A stretch of 64,000 nucleotides of DNA from Ruminococcaceae bacterium BL-4 (lineage in GTDB: Bacteria; Bacillota; Clostridia; Oscillospirales; Acutalibacteraceae), in the NCBI GenBank assembly GCA_902809935.1, contig LR778134.1:1178001-1242000 (forward strand), written 5' to 3'. The notes below the pieces were generated by a model. That model saw only the letters and a list, made by a program, of their open reading frames with translations. It was not told where the DNA came from and ran no database searches. The translations under genes and the position numbers were made by a program. Positions within the stretch are counted from its first letter, which is position 1, and each line of letters opens with the position of its first letter. Shown here piece after piece: positions 50,819 to 58,316 of this stretch.

Positions 50819-51442
50819 CTACCTTTTTTTAATTCCGCACAGAAGTATTTGAAAATGTTGGAGCAAATGATTTTTTAAATTGAAATCAGGATACCGAATG
50901 CACCATTCATAAGTGGCTCCCCGAATGGCCATGATCAGATGATCGGCGACGCTTTCTGCGGGGATGTTCGTTCGGAATTCTCCCTTCTGCATTCCTCGCC
51001 CAATCAGCGTACTAAACGTCCGGTAAATCTGTCGATCATGGTTGAGCAGCATATCAGTATCAACCGTTTTCTCCAACTGAATCCGGTAGGCAATCTTGAT
51101 CCGGTCATACCCGACATTTTCCGTAATATTGTCGGCAATTTGCGTAACAATTTTAAGTAAAATATCCGAAACCGCAGTATCATCGGAAGAGAATTCTAAG
51201 ATCGTTTCATAACTCATGTCTGCCTGATTAACATATTCTGAAATATAGGAGGTCAGCAACGCGTCTTTGGAAGTAAAATGAACATAAAATGCCCCTTTTG
51301 ACATGCCCACCTTTTTCATGATGTCGTCCACGGTTACATCCTCAAAGCCATATTGACGAAAGAGTTCGTCGGCGCATTTGAATATTTTCTTTTTAGATTC
51401 AACCGCCTGCATTTTCCGGGCGGTCATCTTTTCTTTTCGCAT
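50819..51442 (-). CDS. TetR family regulator
   Basis: 207 residues. DNA-binding domain about 14-60 (VTVDDIMKKVGMSKGAFYVHFTSKDALL), then a helical ligand domain of the TetR_C type seen in YvdT-like proteins. AAGGGATTTC precedes the ATG. Direct repeats TTYAGTGACTA upstream (51488-51511) are the likely operator. The flavodoxin-fold reductase lies downstream on the same strand, the expected target if the two are linked. Confidence 0.88.
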   Translation of the reverse strand: MRKEKMTARKMQAVESKKKIFKCADELFRQYGFEDVTVDDIMKKVGMSKGAFYVHFTSKDALLTSYISEYVNQADMSYETILEFSSDDTAVSDILLKIVTQIADNITENVGYDRIKIAYRIQLEKTVDTDMLLNHDRQIYRTFSTLIGRGMQKGEFRTNIPAESVADHLIMAIRGATYEWCIRYPDFNLKNHLLQHFQILLCGIKKR

Positions 51443-51487
51443 GAAATCCCTTCTTGCTTTTTATTTGGAATCAGCATATACTATCTA

Positions 51488-51511
51488 TAGTCACTAAACG
51501 TAGTCACTGAA
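51488..51511. promoter_or_regulatory. Direct repeat, candidate TetR operator
   Basis: TAGTCACTAAA (51488-51498) and TAGTCACTGAA (51501-51511), two 11-base direct repeats on a 13-base period, 46 bases upstream of the TetR start. Confidence 0.55.
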
Positions 51512-51698
51512 TATGGTCTTAAAAATAGTTCTTAATTTATTATATACTGAATTGTCAAAATTGAAAATACATTGTTTAGTGCTTAGCAATTGGATATTAT
51601 CATGTTTAGGTCATTGATGGTGTTATTCATGGGCAAAAAGCGCGATAAAGAAACCGGCAGGGATGCCGTCTAATAATAACTGGCAGGGATGATAAACC

Positions 51699-53465
51699 AT
51701 GAAATACAAAATAAAAAAAATCATAATTTTGACATTTGCCATTTGCTTTTTGGCAGCTATTCCGGTACTATTCTCTGTTACGGCCAAGGCTGCGGAATAT
51801 GTCCAATTGGGTATGCCGGTTATTTCAATTATGGAGAGAGATCATGCAACATGCACCAGTGTCGAATTTGGGGGCAGAGAGTGGTATGTGATTGCCTATA
51901 ATGGTGATGGTGTGGCATCAGATAAGGGAACGATGACGCTGCTGACAAAAGAGACACAAGGAACCACAGTCTTTGACGATGGACAAAATTTATATTATAA
52001 CGACGGAAAACCAAGGGCTTCTAATCTTGATTATAACGGAAGTACTTTACAGTCCAGGTTGATTAAACTTTTAAACAGTTTTGACAGTCGTGAAAAAGAG
52101 TTTATAAAAAGCCGTACTTTAGATGATATATATCCTAAAGCGGTAAACCAGTATTTATGGCCGCTAAGCGAAATGGAATATATAAACATTCACGGGGTCA
52201 TCCCTGTAGATACTACGGGATGTGCCGGTTGGTGGCTTCGTTCAGAAGTTGGCTGGGGCGTGGATATTATCGACTATATAAATACAATAAATTTAGATAA
52301 ATACAGTAACGTCAATTACATCCGGCCTGCATGCATTTTGGATTTATCTTCTATTTTTCTGATTTCTTCCGATGCGGGGGGAAAATCAAACACAACGGGA
52401 GCGAAACTTTCAGAGCCAGTTCCTGCTGCCGGCACATTGAAGTTTACATTTTTGAATCCTACGCAGCATCTTTCGCTTAAAACAAACAGCATCAGTGGTT
52501 GGGGTGGAGACACCGTTTCTATCGGATATTCGGGCGCAACGACCGGAGCAAACCAATATGTCAGTGCAATGATTATGGACGAAAATGGCAAATTGATTTA
52601 TTACGGGCGGTTAAAATCGGTGCCGAACGCAGCAGATTCCGAAGGTACCGTTCAAGTTACGCTTCCTCTCGATTTTGATAGCAGCAGAGACAAACTCAAG
52701 CTTTTTTCCGAGCAGGTCAATGGTGATCATCTGTCTGATTTTGCAAGTTCTGCGATAACGGTAAGCGTCGATTCACATTATAAGATTTTTGCTGTTGCGG
52801 GAAGCGGAGGCAGTATATCACCCTCCGATTCAACTGCTGTCAAACCCGGCGAAAATCAGACTTATACCTTGACTCCGGACCAAAATTATGCTGTTGCCGA
52901 GGTCTTTGTAGACGACATATTGATTGATGACAGTGTTTTGGCGAGTGGTGATGGGAACAGCAAATCGTATACTTTTTCAGAGGTCGGAAAAAACCATTCA
53001 ATTATTGCAACGTTTGCAAAACAGAACGATCTGCCCGGAGCCACAAGGACAAATAGTTCATCTTCTGATAGCGCATCGTCAGGTGGTGTTTTGACAAGTG
53101 GTGACGGAAACAGCAAATCATATACTTCTTCAGAGGCTCCCGAAAACCGTTCGATCATTACGACGTTTGCAAAACAGAGTGATTTGCCTCAAACCATAAG
53201 AACAAACGCTTCATCTTTTGACGATGTATCGTCAGAAGGTGTTACATCGTCGCTTGGAACATCCTCGAAAAGCAGCTCATCCTTTGATGATACATCTGTT
53301 TCCAGAAATACGTTATCCTCTCAGGCACCGTCTTCTGCTGCATCCGATTCTAAAACGGACGATAGTAGCACACCGATATTTCTGACATGGATTGCTGTAA
53401 TTTCATCAGCGGCGGTATTGCTTTTCCTGATTTTCCGGAAGAGACATTTACACATTAATCGCTAA
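51699..53465 (+). CDS. Large cell-surface protein with signal peptide, repeat domain and C-terminal anchor helix
   Basis: 588 residues. Sec signal peptide at 1-31 (IIILTFAICFLAAIPVLF, cleavage near AKAAEY). Residues about 35-220 look like the DUF6273 domain (WYVIAYNG, WWLRSEVGWG, NYIRPACILDLSSIF). A beta-rich segment (about 245-360) and an InlB B-repeat-like domain (SGGSISPSDS, YTLTPDQNY; about 365-445) follow. Then comes a Ser-rich stalk, and a membrane helix with a basic tail (555-588). The segment GDGNSKSYTFSE...SIIATFAKQ is repeated about 55 residues later in modified form. No LPXTG motif. Function unknown; displayed on the outside of the membrane. Confidence 0.82.
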   Translation: MKYKIKKIIILTFAICFLAAIPVLFSVTAKAAEYVQLGMPVISIMERDHATCTSVEFGGREWYVIAYNGDGVASDKGTMTLLTKETQGTTVFDDGQNLYYNDGKPRASNLDYNGSTLQSRLIKLLNSFDSREKEFIKSRTLDDIYPKAVNQYLWPLSEMEYINIHGVIPVDTTGCAGWWLRSEVGWGVDIIDYINTINLDKYSNVNYIRPACILDLSSIFLISSDAGGKSNTTGAKLSEPVPAAGTLKFTFLNPTQHLSLKTNSISGWGGDTVSIGYSGATTGANQYVSAMIMDENGKLIYYGRLKSVPNAADSEGTVQVTLPLDFDSSRDKLKLFSEQVNGDHLSDFASSAITVSVDSHYKIFAVAGSGGSISPSDSTAVKPGENQTYTLTPDQNYAVAEVFVDDILIDDSVLASGDGNSKSYTFSEVGKNHSIIATFAKQNDLPGATRTNSSSSDSASSGGVLTSGDGNSKSYTSSEAPENRSIITTFAKQSDLPQTIRTNASSFDDVSSEGVTSSLGTSSKSSSSFDDTSVSRNTLSSQAPSSAASDSKTDDSSTPIFLTWIAVISSAAVLLFLIFRKRHLHINR

Positions 53466-53485
53466 ATTATTTTAGTCTAATTTAG

Positions 53486-53522
53486 ACAAGCGGACATCCA
53501 TTTTTAATGGGTGTCCGCTTGT
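53486..53522. terminator. Terminator-like stem after the surface protein
   Basis: ACAAGCGGACATCCATT pairs with AATGGGTGTCCGCTTGT with one G-T pair and a 3-base loop. Only a weak T run follows on either strand. Confidence 0.7.
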
Positions 53523-53619
53523 TGCATGAATCGTGTTATTGTCTTTATTAAGGTTTAAAGAATTGAAATTAATAAATAAACTACGAAGTTCGAGCAAAAT
53601 GGGGGACAAGGAAGTGCTT

Positions 53620-54417
53620 TTATAATGAGCCAATAAAGGTTTCGATTTCCGCATTGACTTGTTCGGAGTTATCACCGTTTGAAAAATGTTTGGCATTTTT
53701 GATAATGTGCATTGGATACCCGGTCTTGGCTGACCACGCCTGACAGTATTGCTTTACTTTTCCGGTATGATCGCTTTCGCCCAGCAGTATCAACACAGGA
53801 AAGGAAAAATTTACATCTCTGTTTTCAGTAGAAAATTTTCCATAGGCAATATCCATCTGTTCAATGATCTGTTCTTTTGTAGATGATTTTAGTATTTCCA
53901 TCATCTTTTCATACGAATATTTTGTTTTTGAGACTGACTTGGCCATACTTTTGCGCAGTACATTACAGGGAAACAATTTTGCCATTGGTTTAACTCGTTT
54001 TAACCACCACAAATCGGTTTTTGAGTAGTATGCAAGCCCAAAAGGGGTTGTATCCAGTGCAACAAAACCTGCTACCATGTCTGGAAACAAAGCTGCAAAC
54101 ATTTGAGATGGATATCCGCCCAGGGACATCCCAACCAAAACCACGGTATCAATTTTCTCTTTATCCAGTATGGCTTTTAACTCTATTGCAGTTTGCCGAT
54201 ATGTAAAATTTTGATATGGTCGTGACAATCCATGTAAAGGAATATCCCATGTAATTATCGTATATTTGCGTTCAAGATAATTAATTTGTTTTTCAAACAT
54301 GCTGTGATCGGCAGTTACACCATGTGTAAAGACAATGCACCTTGCAGCACTGTCTTTGTTTCTCTGAATCCAGTAGTGTACATCTCCATTCTCAGAATGA
54401 ATCCTTTTATGTTCCAA
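53620..54417 (-). CDS. Alpha/beta hydrolase
   Basis: About 265 residues. Oxyanion HGVTADHSMF, nucleophile elbow GMSLGG, acid in GESDHTG, and catalytic His in NAKHFSN near the end: a complete triad. The start is probably TTG at 54417 because GAAAGGTG lies 8 bases upstream; the ATG at 54438 has no such site. Soluble, cytoplasmic esterase or peptidase with no identifiable substrate. First of several small leftward genes that have separate spacing and no clear operon link. Confidence 0.83.
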   Translation of the reverse strand: MEHKRIHSENGDVHYWIQRNKDSAARCIVFTHGVTADHSMFEKQINYLERKYTIITWDIPLHGLSRPYQNFTYRQTAIELKAILDKEKIDTVVLVGMSLGGYPSQMFAALFPDMVAGFVALDTTPFGLAYYSKTDLWWLKRVKPMAKLFPCNVLRKSMAKSVSKTKYSYEKMMEILKSSTKEQIIEQMDIAYGKFSTENRDVNFSFPVLILLGESDHTGKVKQYCQAWSAKTGYPMHIIKNAKHFSNGDNSEQVNAEIETFIGSL

Positions 54418-54539
54418 ATCATAGTCACCTTTCTGCATGAATTATTGGATAATCAAATCTTTTTCCGCTATTGAATTTGGATATAATATGAAGCTCAATC
54501 TTTATCCTGTGTTTTCCCAATTTTGTTATGAAGCACTTA

Positions 54540-54893
54540 TTAAATTGTAATCAATTTTTCTTCATTCTTAAGGATATTCGTTAATCCTTCGCCCCAATAG
54601 AGGACATCTATGCCAAGATCAACAAGTTTATCATATACCCCTAATTGTTCTGCGCATGCTCTGCATGCTGAAAAATGTACACCTACATTTTGGGCAATTT
54701 TGATTTTGTTCTGGATAAACTCATTTTCTGCAACTAATTTAGCGGTAGCACCCCAGATAATGACGGTTACTGAGTCCCACCAATGTTCCAGTATACTGTT
54801 TGTCGCATACATCATTACCATTTTGTCAGAGGTCAGAATATCTGCGTTTGTCCAGAGAATATTAAGTCGATTTGCATTTTCCAAAATACCCAC
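54540..54893 (-). CDS. DsrE family protein
   Basis: 117 residues of the DsrE/DsrF-like fold: NRLNILWTNADI at the start, SVTVIIWGATAKLV, and the Cys-containing VHFSACRACAEQLGVYDKLV. The conserved Cys pair could carry persulfide, as in DsrE-like sulfur relay proteins. The VDLGIDVLYWGEGLTNIL segment is typical. A role in sulfur transfer is possible; partners are not adjacent. Confidence 0.8.
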   Translation of the reverse strand: MGILENANRLNILWTNADILTSDKMVMMYATNSILEHWWDSVTVIIWGATAKLVAENEFIQNKIKIAQNVGVHFSACRACAEQLGVYDKLVDLGIDVLYWGEGLTNILKNEEKLITI

Positions 54894-54955
54894 CTACCTT
54901 ATAAAGTTAATAATCAGCCGTTTCTTTTTTGCTATGCGTATTGAAACTTTGATAA

Positions 54956-55390
54956 TTACTTGGCTGTTTTCTTCTTTGCCGCAATTAAGGAAAAAATATC
55001 ACTTAGTTCATCGGTACTAATAACTCTGTAATGAATCCAGCCACCCTGTTTACCGCAATGATAGCGATTTTTCCATAACTCATTTGCTTTTGCCGATAAA
55101 GTAGGCAGTATCTTGTTTACAGCCGCGACGCAGGAATCACCAAGTTGCAATGTTATTGTAAATGCTCCCGATTCAAAAAAAGCATAACATAAATGGCTCG
55201 ATTTGTGACTATATTTGTAGCCCCAACCATAGCTATTGCCAAAAGGAAATTTTATTTCTTTTTTTAAATCGTAATGGGCATTAAGATATTTTTCAAGTTC
55301 CAGCAAATTATGATAGCTTTCTGTCCCAAGATACTTTTTGATAAAATCTTCAGAAGGGGGAACATTTTTATCTAATAATCGTTCATACAT
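54956..55390 (-). CDS. DUF3788 family protein
   Basis: 144 residues. Family features include WGYKYSHKSSHLCYAFFESGAFTITLQLG, the LWKNRYHCGKQGGWIHYRV block, and a positively charged tail (AAKKKTAK). DUF3788 is widespread in Firmicutes with unknown function. Start at ATG 55390, with TAGGTGATG upstream. No operon partner is evident. Confidence 0.8.
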   Translation of the reverse strand: MYERLLDKNVPPSEDFIKKYLGTESYHNLLELEKYLNAHYDLKKEIKFPFGNSYGWGYKYSHKSSHLCYAFFESGAFTITLQLGDSCVAAVNKILPTLSAKANELWKNRYHCGKQGGWIHYRVISTDELSDIFSLIAAKKKTAK

Positions 55391-55482
55391 ATATTTTCAT
55401 CACCTAAAATATTTTAAACGATTTGTTGACTGTATATTGTTCGACAGAGTGTTCAAAATGTCATCCAAATCGCTTTCTTTGC

Positions 55483-56115
55483 TCAAAATAGGAAGCCAAC
55501 AGCACTAAGCAACATAATTAAAGAAAGAGCTACAACTTCAGACCTTGTTAAAAGCATACGCCCAACATTCTGAACATAAGTTTTATATTCTTCACCAAAA
55601 GTGGGAAGGAGCAGTCTCTTTTCTTCAACAACCGCATTCACATATTGAAAGGCAAAAATAATGCATGCAATGATTATTCCGCCTAAAGAGCGCAGAGAAA
55701 GCATAAAACCAGCCTGCAGTATTATGAAAGTCCCATACATCGGATGACGAACTTTTGCATAATATCCGGTTACCAGTAGTCTTTCTGGGGTGTTACTTTT
55801 TTCGTTTCTTACGCTATGATTCTCCATCGTTATTTTTGAAAGCTTTATGGTGCCATAACAGATAAGAATCAGTCCGTATGTAAAATAGATCAAATCAATT
55901 TTTGAAAATAATACTCCGCCCAAAGAGAACCAGGGCATAAAGTTGTTCCATGGACGAAAATCTGGTAAAGAGGTGAAAATATATTTGATAAAATAATAAA
56001 GTACAATATATCCTGCAACATCGCAAACTAAACTTATGACTTTGTGAAGTACGCTGGATGATTGCAATTTATTATAGTATTTATCAAAATGAAGCTTTTC
56101 TTCATATTTTAGCAT
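55483..56115 (-). CDS. Isoprenylcysteine carboxyl methyltransferase-like membrane protein
   Basis: 210 residues, about five membrane helices. The ICMT/PEMT motif is clear: GYYAKVRHPMYGTFI followed by VEEKRLLLPTFGEEYKTY. These residues bind S-adenosylmethionine and the substrate head group. Bacterial members methylate lipids or small molecules of unknown identity. AAGGAGAAAG precedes the ATG. Monocistronic by spacing. Confidence 0.85.
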   Translation of the reverse strand: MLKYEEKLHFDKYYNKLQSSSVLHKVISLVCDVAGYIVLYYFIKYIFTSLPDFRPWNNFMPWFSLGGVLFSKIDLIYFTYGLILICYGTIKLSKITMENHSVRNEKSNTPERLLVTGYYAKVRHPMYGTFIILQAGFMLSLRSLGGIIIACIIFAFQYVNAVVEEKRLLLPTFGEEYKTYVQNVGRMLLTRSEVVALSLIMLLSAVGFLF

Positions 56116-56247
56116 AACTTTCTCCTTGTAAAACAGTCCTTTGTTGCGTTAATAATACTCTTAACTTCCATAAAATGAAACACTTTGTACGAAACTTTAT
56201 CGCGATTTGTACGATTTAACATAACAACAATTGAATGTTATTAACAA

Positions 56248-56285
56248 TAAAAAATTCTCCAGCCGTCCTTTAGAATGGCTGGAGA
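56248..56285 (-). terminator. Terminator of the alcohol dehydrogenase gene
   Basis: On the minus strand TCTCCAGCC pairs with GGCTGGAGA across a 12-base loop, followed by TTTTTT. Confidence 0.88.
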
Positions 56286-56297
56286 TCTTTTTGATTC

Positions 56298-57461
56298 TTA
56301 TAAAGCCATGGCGTATATTTTTTTAACGTCTTTTTTGGTAAGTGGCACAAATCCATATGCAAGTCCACCATTGGCAGCCTTTTCAGACATGATGTCAAAG
56401 TGAGTCTGATCAATGCCAAGTTCTTTGAGGTGGCTAGGCATTCCAATCATGTTAAAGAACTCTCTGGTTTTCGCAATAGCTTCCTTTGCAATAGCCATTG
56501 GTTCTTTGGATGAATCAATACCCCACACATTTACACCATATTCCGCAAACTTGCCGACCGTTTTCTCACTGAGAATATATTCCATCCAGTACGGAGTTAA
56601 AAGGGCAAGTCCTGCACCATGAGTTATATCATAGAATGCGCTCAATTCATGCTCCATAGGATGCACAGTCCATGCTGTGCCTTCTCCATAACGGATCAGG
56701 CCATTGATTGCCAAACTGGATGCCCACATGAGATTTGCGCGGGCCTCATAGTCATCAGGATGTTCGACTGCAATCGGCGCATATTTTATGACAGTCTTAA
56801 GAATGCCTTCCGCAATGCGTGCTTGGAGAAAAGCACCTTTTGTGTTATTAAAATAGTTTTCAAAAGTATGGCTCATGATATCAGAAGAGCCCGCAGCAGT
56901 TTGATATTTGGAAACGCTGAATGTGTACTGGGGATCCATAATTGAGAATACAGGCTTCGTTAATTCATTTCCGGTACCCCATTTTTCGTTTTTATCCATA
57001 TCGGAGATAACTGCAAAACCGTCCATTTCAGAACCAGTGGCCGCTAGAGTAAGTATGGCGGCAATAGGAAGCACTTTTTTAATTTTATTGCTGTCTAGGA
57101 CAAGATCCCATGGGTCACCATCGTAGCAGGCGCCTGCCGAAACAACTTTGGCACAGTCTATTGTACTGCCGCCGCCAGCCGCCAGAACGCCTTCAATGTC
57201 TTCCTGTTTGCAGATTGCAACTCCTTTTTTTACGGTCTGAATCCGTGGATTAGGTTCGACACCGGAAAGTTCAAATACCGTGATGCCGGCTTGTTTCAGC
57301 TGTTCCATAATCTGATCATACAAGCCTATTCTTTTGATGCTTCCACCGCCATAGACGAGAAGTACTTTCTTTGCAATAGAGGACATTCTCTGTCCAAGTT
57401 TGTTGATCTGACCCTTTCCAAAATACACATCGGTTGGAATATGGTAATCAAAATTTTTCAT
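56298..57461 (-). CDS. Iron-containing alcohol dehydrogenase (butanol dehydrogenase type)
   Basis: 387 residues, group III alcohol dehydrogenase. NAD(P)-binding GGGSTIDCAKV, metal ligands in SSDIMSHTFENYF and EHELSAFYDITHGAGLALL, and HEL/HG histidines intact. Similar in layout to BdhA/YugJ. Interconverts aldehydes and alcohols such as butanal/butanol or ethanal/ethanol in fermentation. The ATG at 57461 has GGAGGCC 9 bases upstream; the longer reading has no site. Monocistronic with its own terminator. Confidence 0.93.
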   Translation of the reverse strand: MKNFDYHIPTDVYFGKGQINKLGQRMSSIAKKVLLVYGGGSIKRIGLYDQIMEQLKQAGITVFELSGVEPNPRIQTVKKGVAICKQEDIEGVLAAGGGSTIDCAKVVSAGACYDGDPWDLVLDSNKIKKVLPIAAILTLAATGSEMDGFAVISDMDKNEKWGTGNELTKPVFSIMDPQYTFSVSKYQTAAGSSDIMSHTFENYFNNTKGAFLQARIAEGILKTVIKYAPIAVEHPDDYEARANLMWASSLAINGLIRYGEGTAWTVHPMEHELSAFYDITHGAGLALLTPYWMEYILSEKTVGKFAEYGVNVWGIDSSKEPMAIAKEAIAKTREFFNMIGMPSHLKELGIDQTHFDIMSEKAANGGLAYGFVPLTKKDVKKIYAMAL

Positions 57462-57514
57462 TGCGTCTGGCCTCCATTTATTTAAAATGTTGTTATTTGG
57501 CAATCATTCGAGCT

Positions 57515-57750
57515 ATAAATGAATTATCCATTGTAATAATGTTCCAAAGCTTTATTCCATTAATCAAAAAGTCCAAAGTTTTTGTCAGCGGCGTCAAAGT
57601 ATTTTGTCGTATCAGGCTGATTTTAAAGATAGATGATGGTTCTTTTCATATGACAAACATCATATTTTCGGCCGGTCCAAATAAACTCCACTTCACAGTC
57701 GCAACTCTCATACACCACTTGAAATCACTCGTACTGACAAAGAAATCCTC
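57515..57750 (-). pseudogene. Decayed IDRT-family gene, copy E
   Basis: On the plus strand TTGTAATAATGTTCCAAAGC and the following stretch align base by base with copy D at 49440-49480, and 57690-57730 aligns with 49590-49640. The minus-strand frames read DFKWCMR, then after a frameshift CEVEFIWTGRKYDV, and later TLDFLINGIKLWNIIT. The C-terminal IDRT is lost. Frameshifts and stops show it is not functional. Confidence 0.75.
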
Positions 57751-57962
57751 TTATGGGTGCTTCCTTGAATAATCTTTCCGCCCGTATAAGAATAACCTCC
57801 GTGTTTTTTGAATTCCGGAGTGCCATCCGGGTAATTAATTTACAAATTGTACGAAGCCATTATAGTTCTGATAATTCTTGTTTGCAACGTTTGTTAGGAC
57901 AAACTGTATAAATAAGCAAAACAATTTTTGCGTCAAGTTCGATTGACAGGAGGAAAGTCTGT

Positions 57963-58163
57963 TTGGAAAACAAGGTGAAAGAATACAGAGAAAAGTTTGG
58001 ATATTCTCAAGGACAATTAGCCGAACTTGCCAATGTATCACGCCAGACTATAAATCCATTGGAAACCGGTAAATATAATCCATCTATTTTTCTTGCCTAC
58101 AAGCTTTCAAAAACATTTCATGTGTCAATTGAAGAATTATTTTTATTTGAGGAAAACAAGTAA
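57963..58163 (+). CDS. Small XRE family regulator (YozG/HTH_3 type)
   Basis: 66 residues, essentially one helix-turn-helix domain (YSQGQLAELANVSRQTINPLETGKYNPSIFLAYKLSKTFHVSIEELF). In this family the motif is usually RQTINxIE; here a Pro replaces the residue before Leu-Glu, within the recognition-helix exit. TTG start at 57963, with AGGAGG 9 bases upstream. Such regulators are usually followed by a small membrane protein gene; here only a 20-residue hydrophobic ORF overlaps its stop. Confidence 0.9.
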   Translation: MENKVKEYREKFGYSQGQLAELANVSRQTINPLETGKYNPSIFLAYKLSKTFHVSIEELFLFEENK

Positions 58164-58225
58164 TGAATTTATTGGTCCTTTTGATTGGTGCTATATTCAT
58201 GTCTAGCCTTTCTTTTAGTAACTAA
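58163..58225 (+). CDS. 20-residue hydrophobic ORF overlapping the XRE gene
   Basis: Starts at ATG 58163 inside the TAATG junction and encodes MNLLVLLIGAIFMSSLSFSN, one possible membrane helix. It sits where XRE genes of this type normally have a larger multi-helix membrane partner, so it may be a truncated remnant or a true single-helix partner. No T-rich terminator follows directly. Confidence 0.4.
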   Translation: MNLLVLLIGAIFMSSLSFSN

Positions 58226-58316
58226 TTTTTTCTTATTTTAAAAAGATTATTGATCTTATTATAATATTAAAAGAATACACTGTAAATAATGAATCAGTTC
58301 ACAAAATTGCTTCTTT

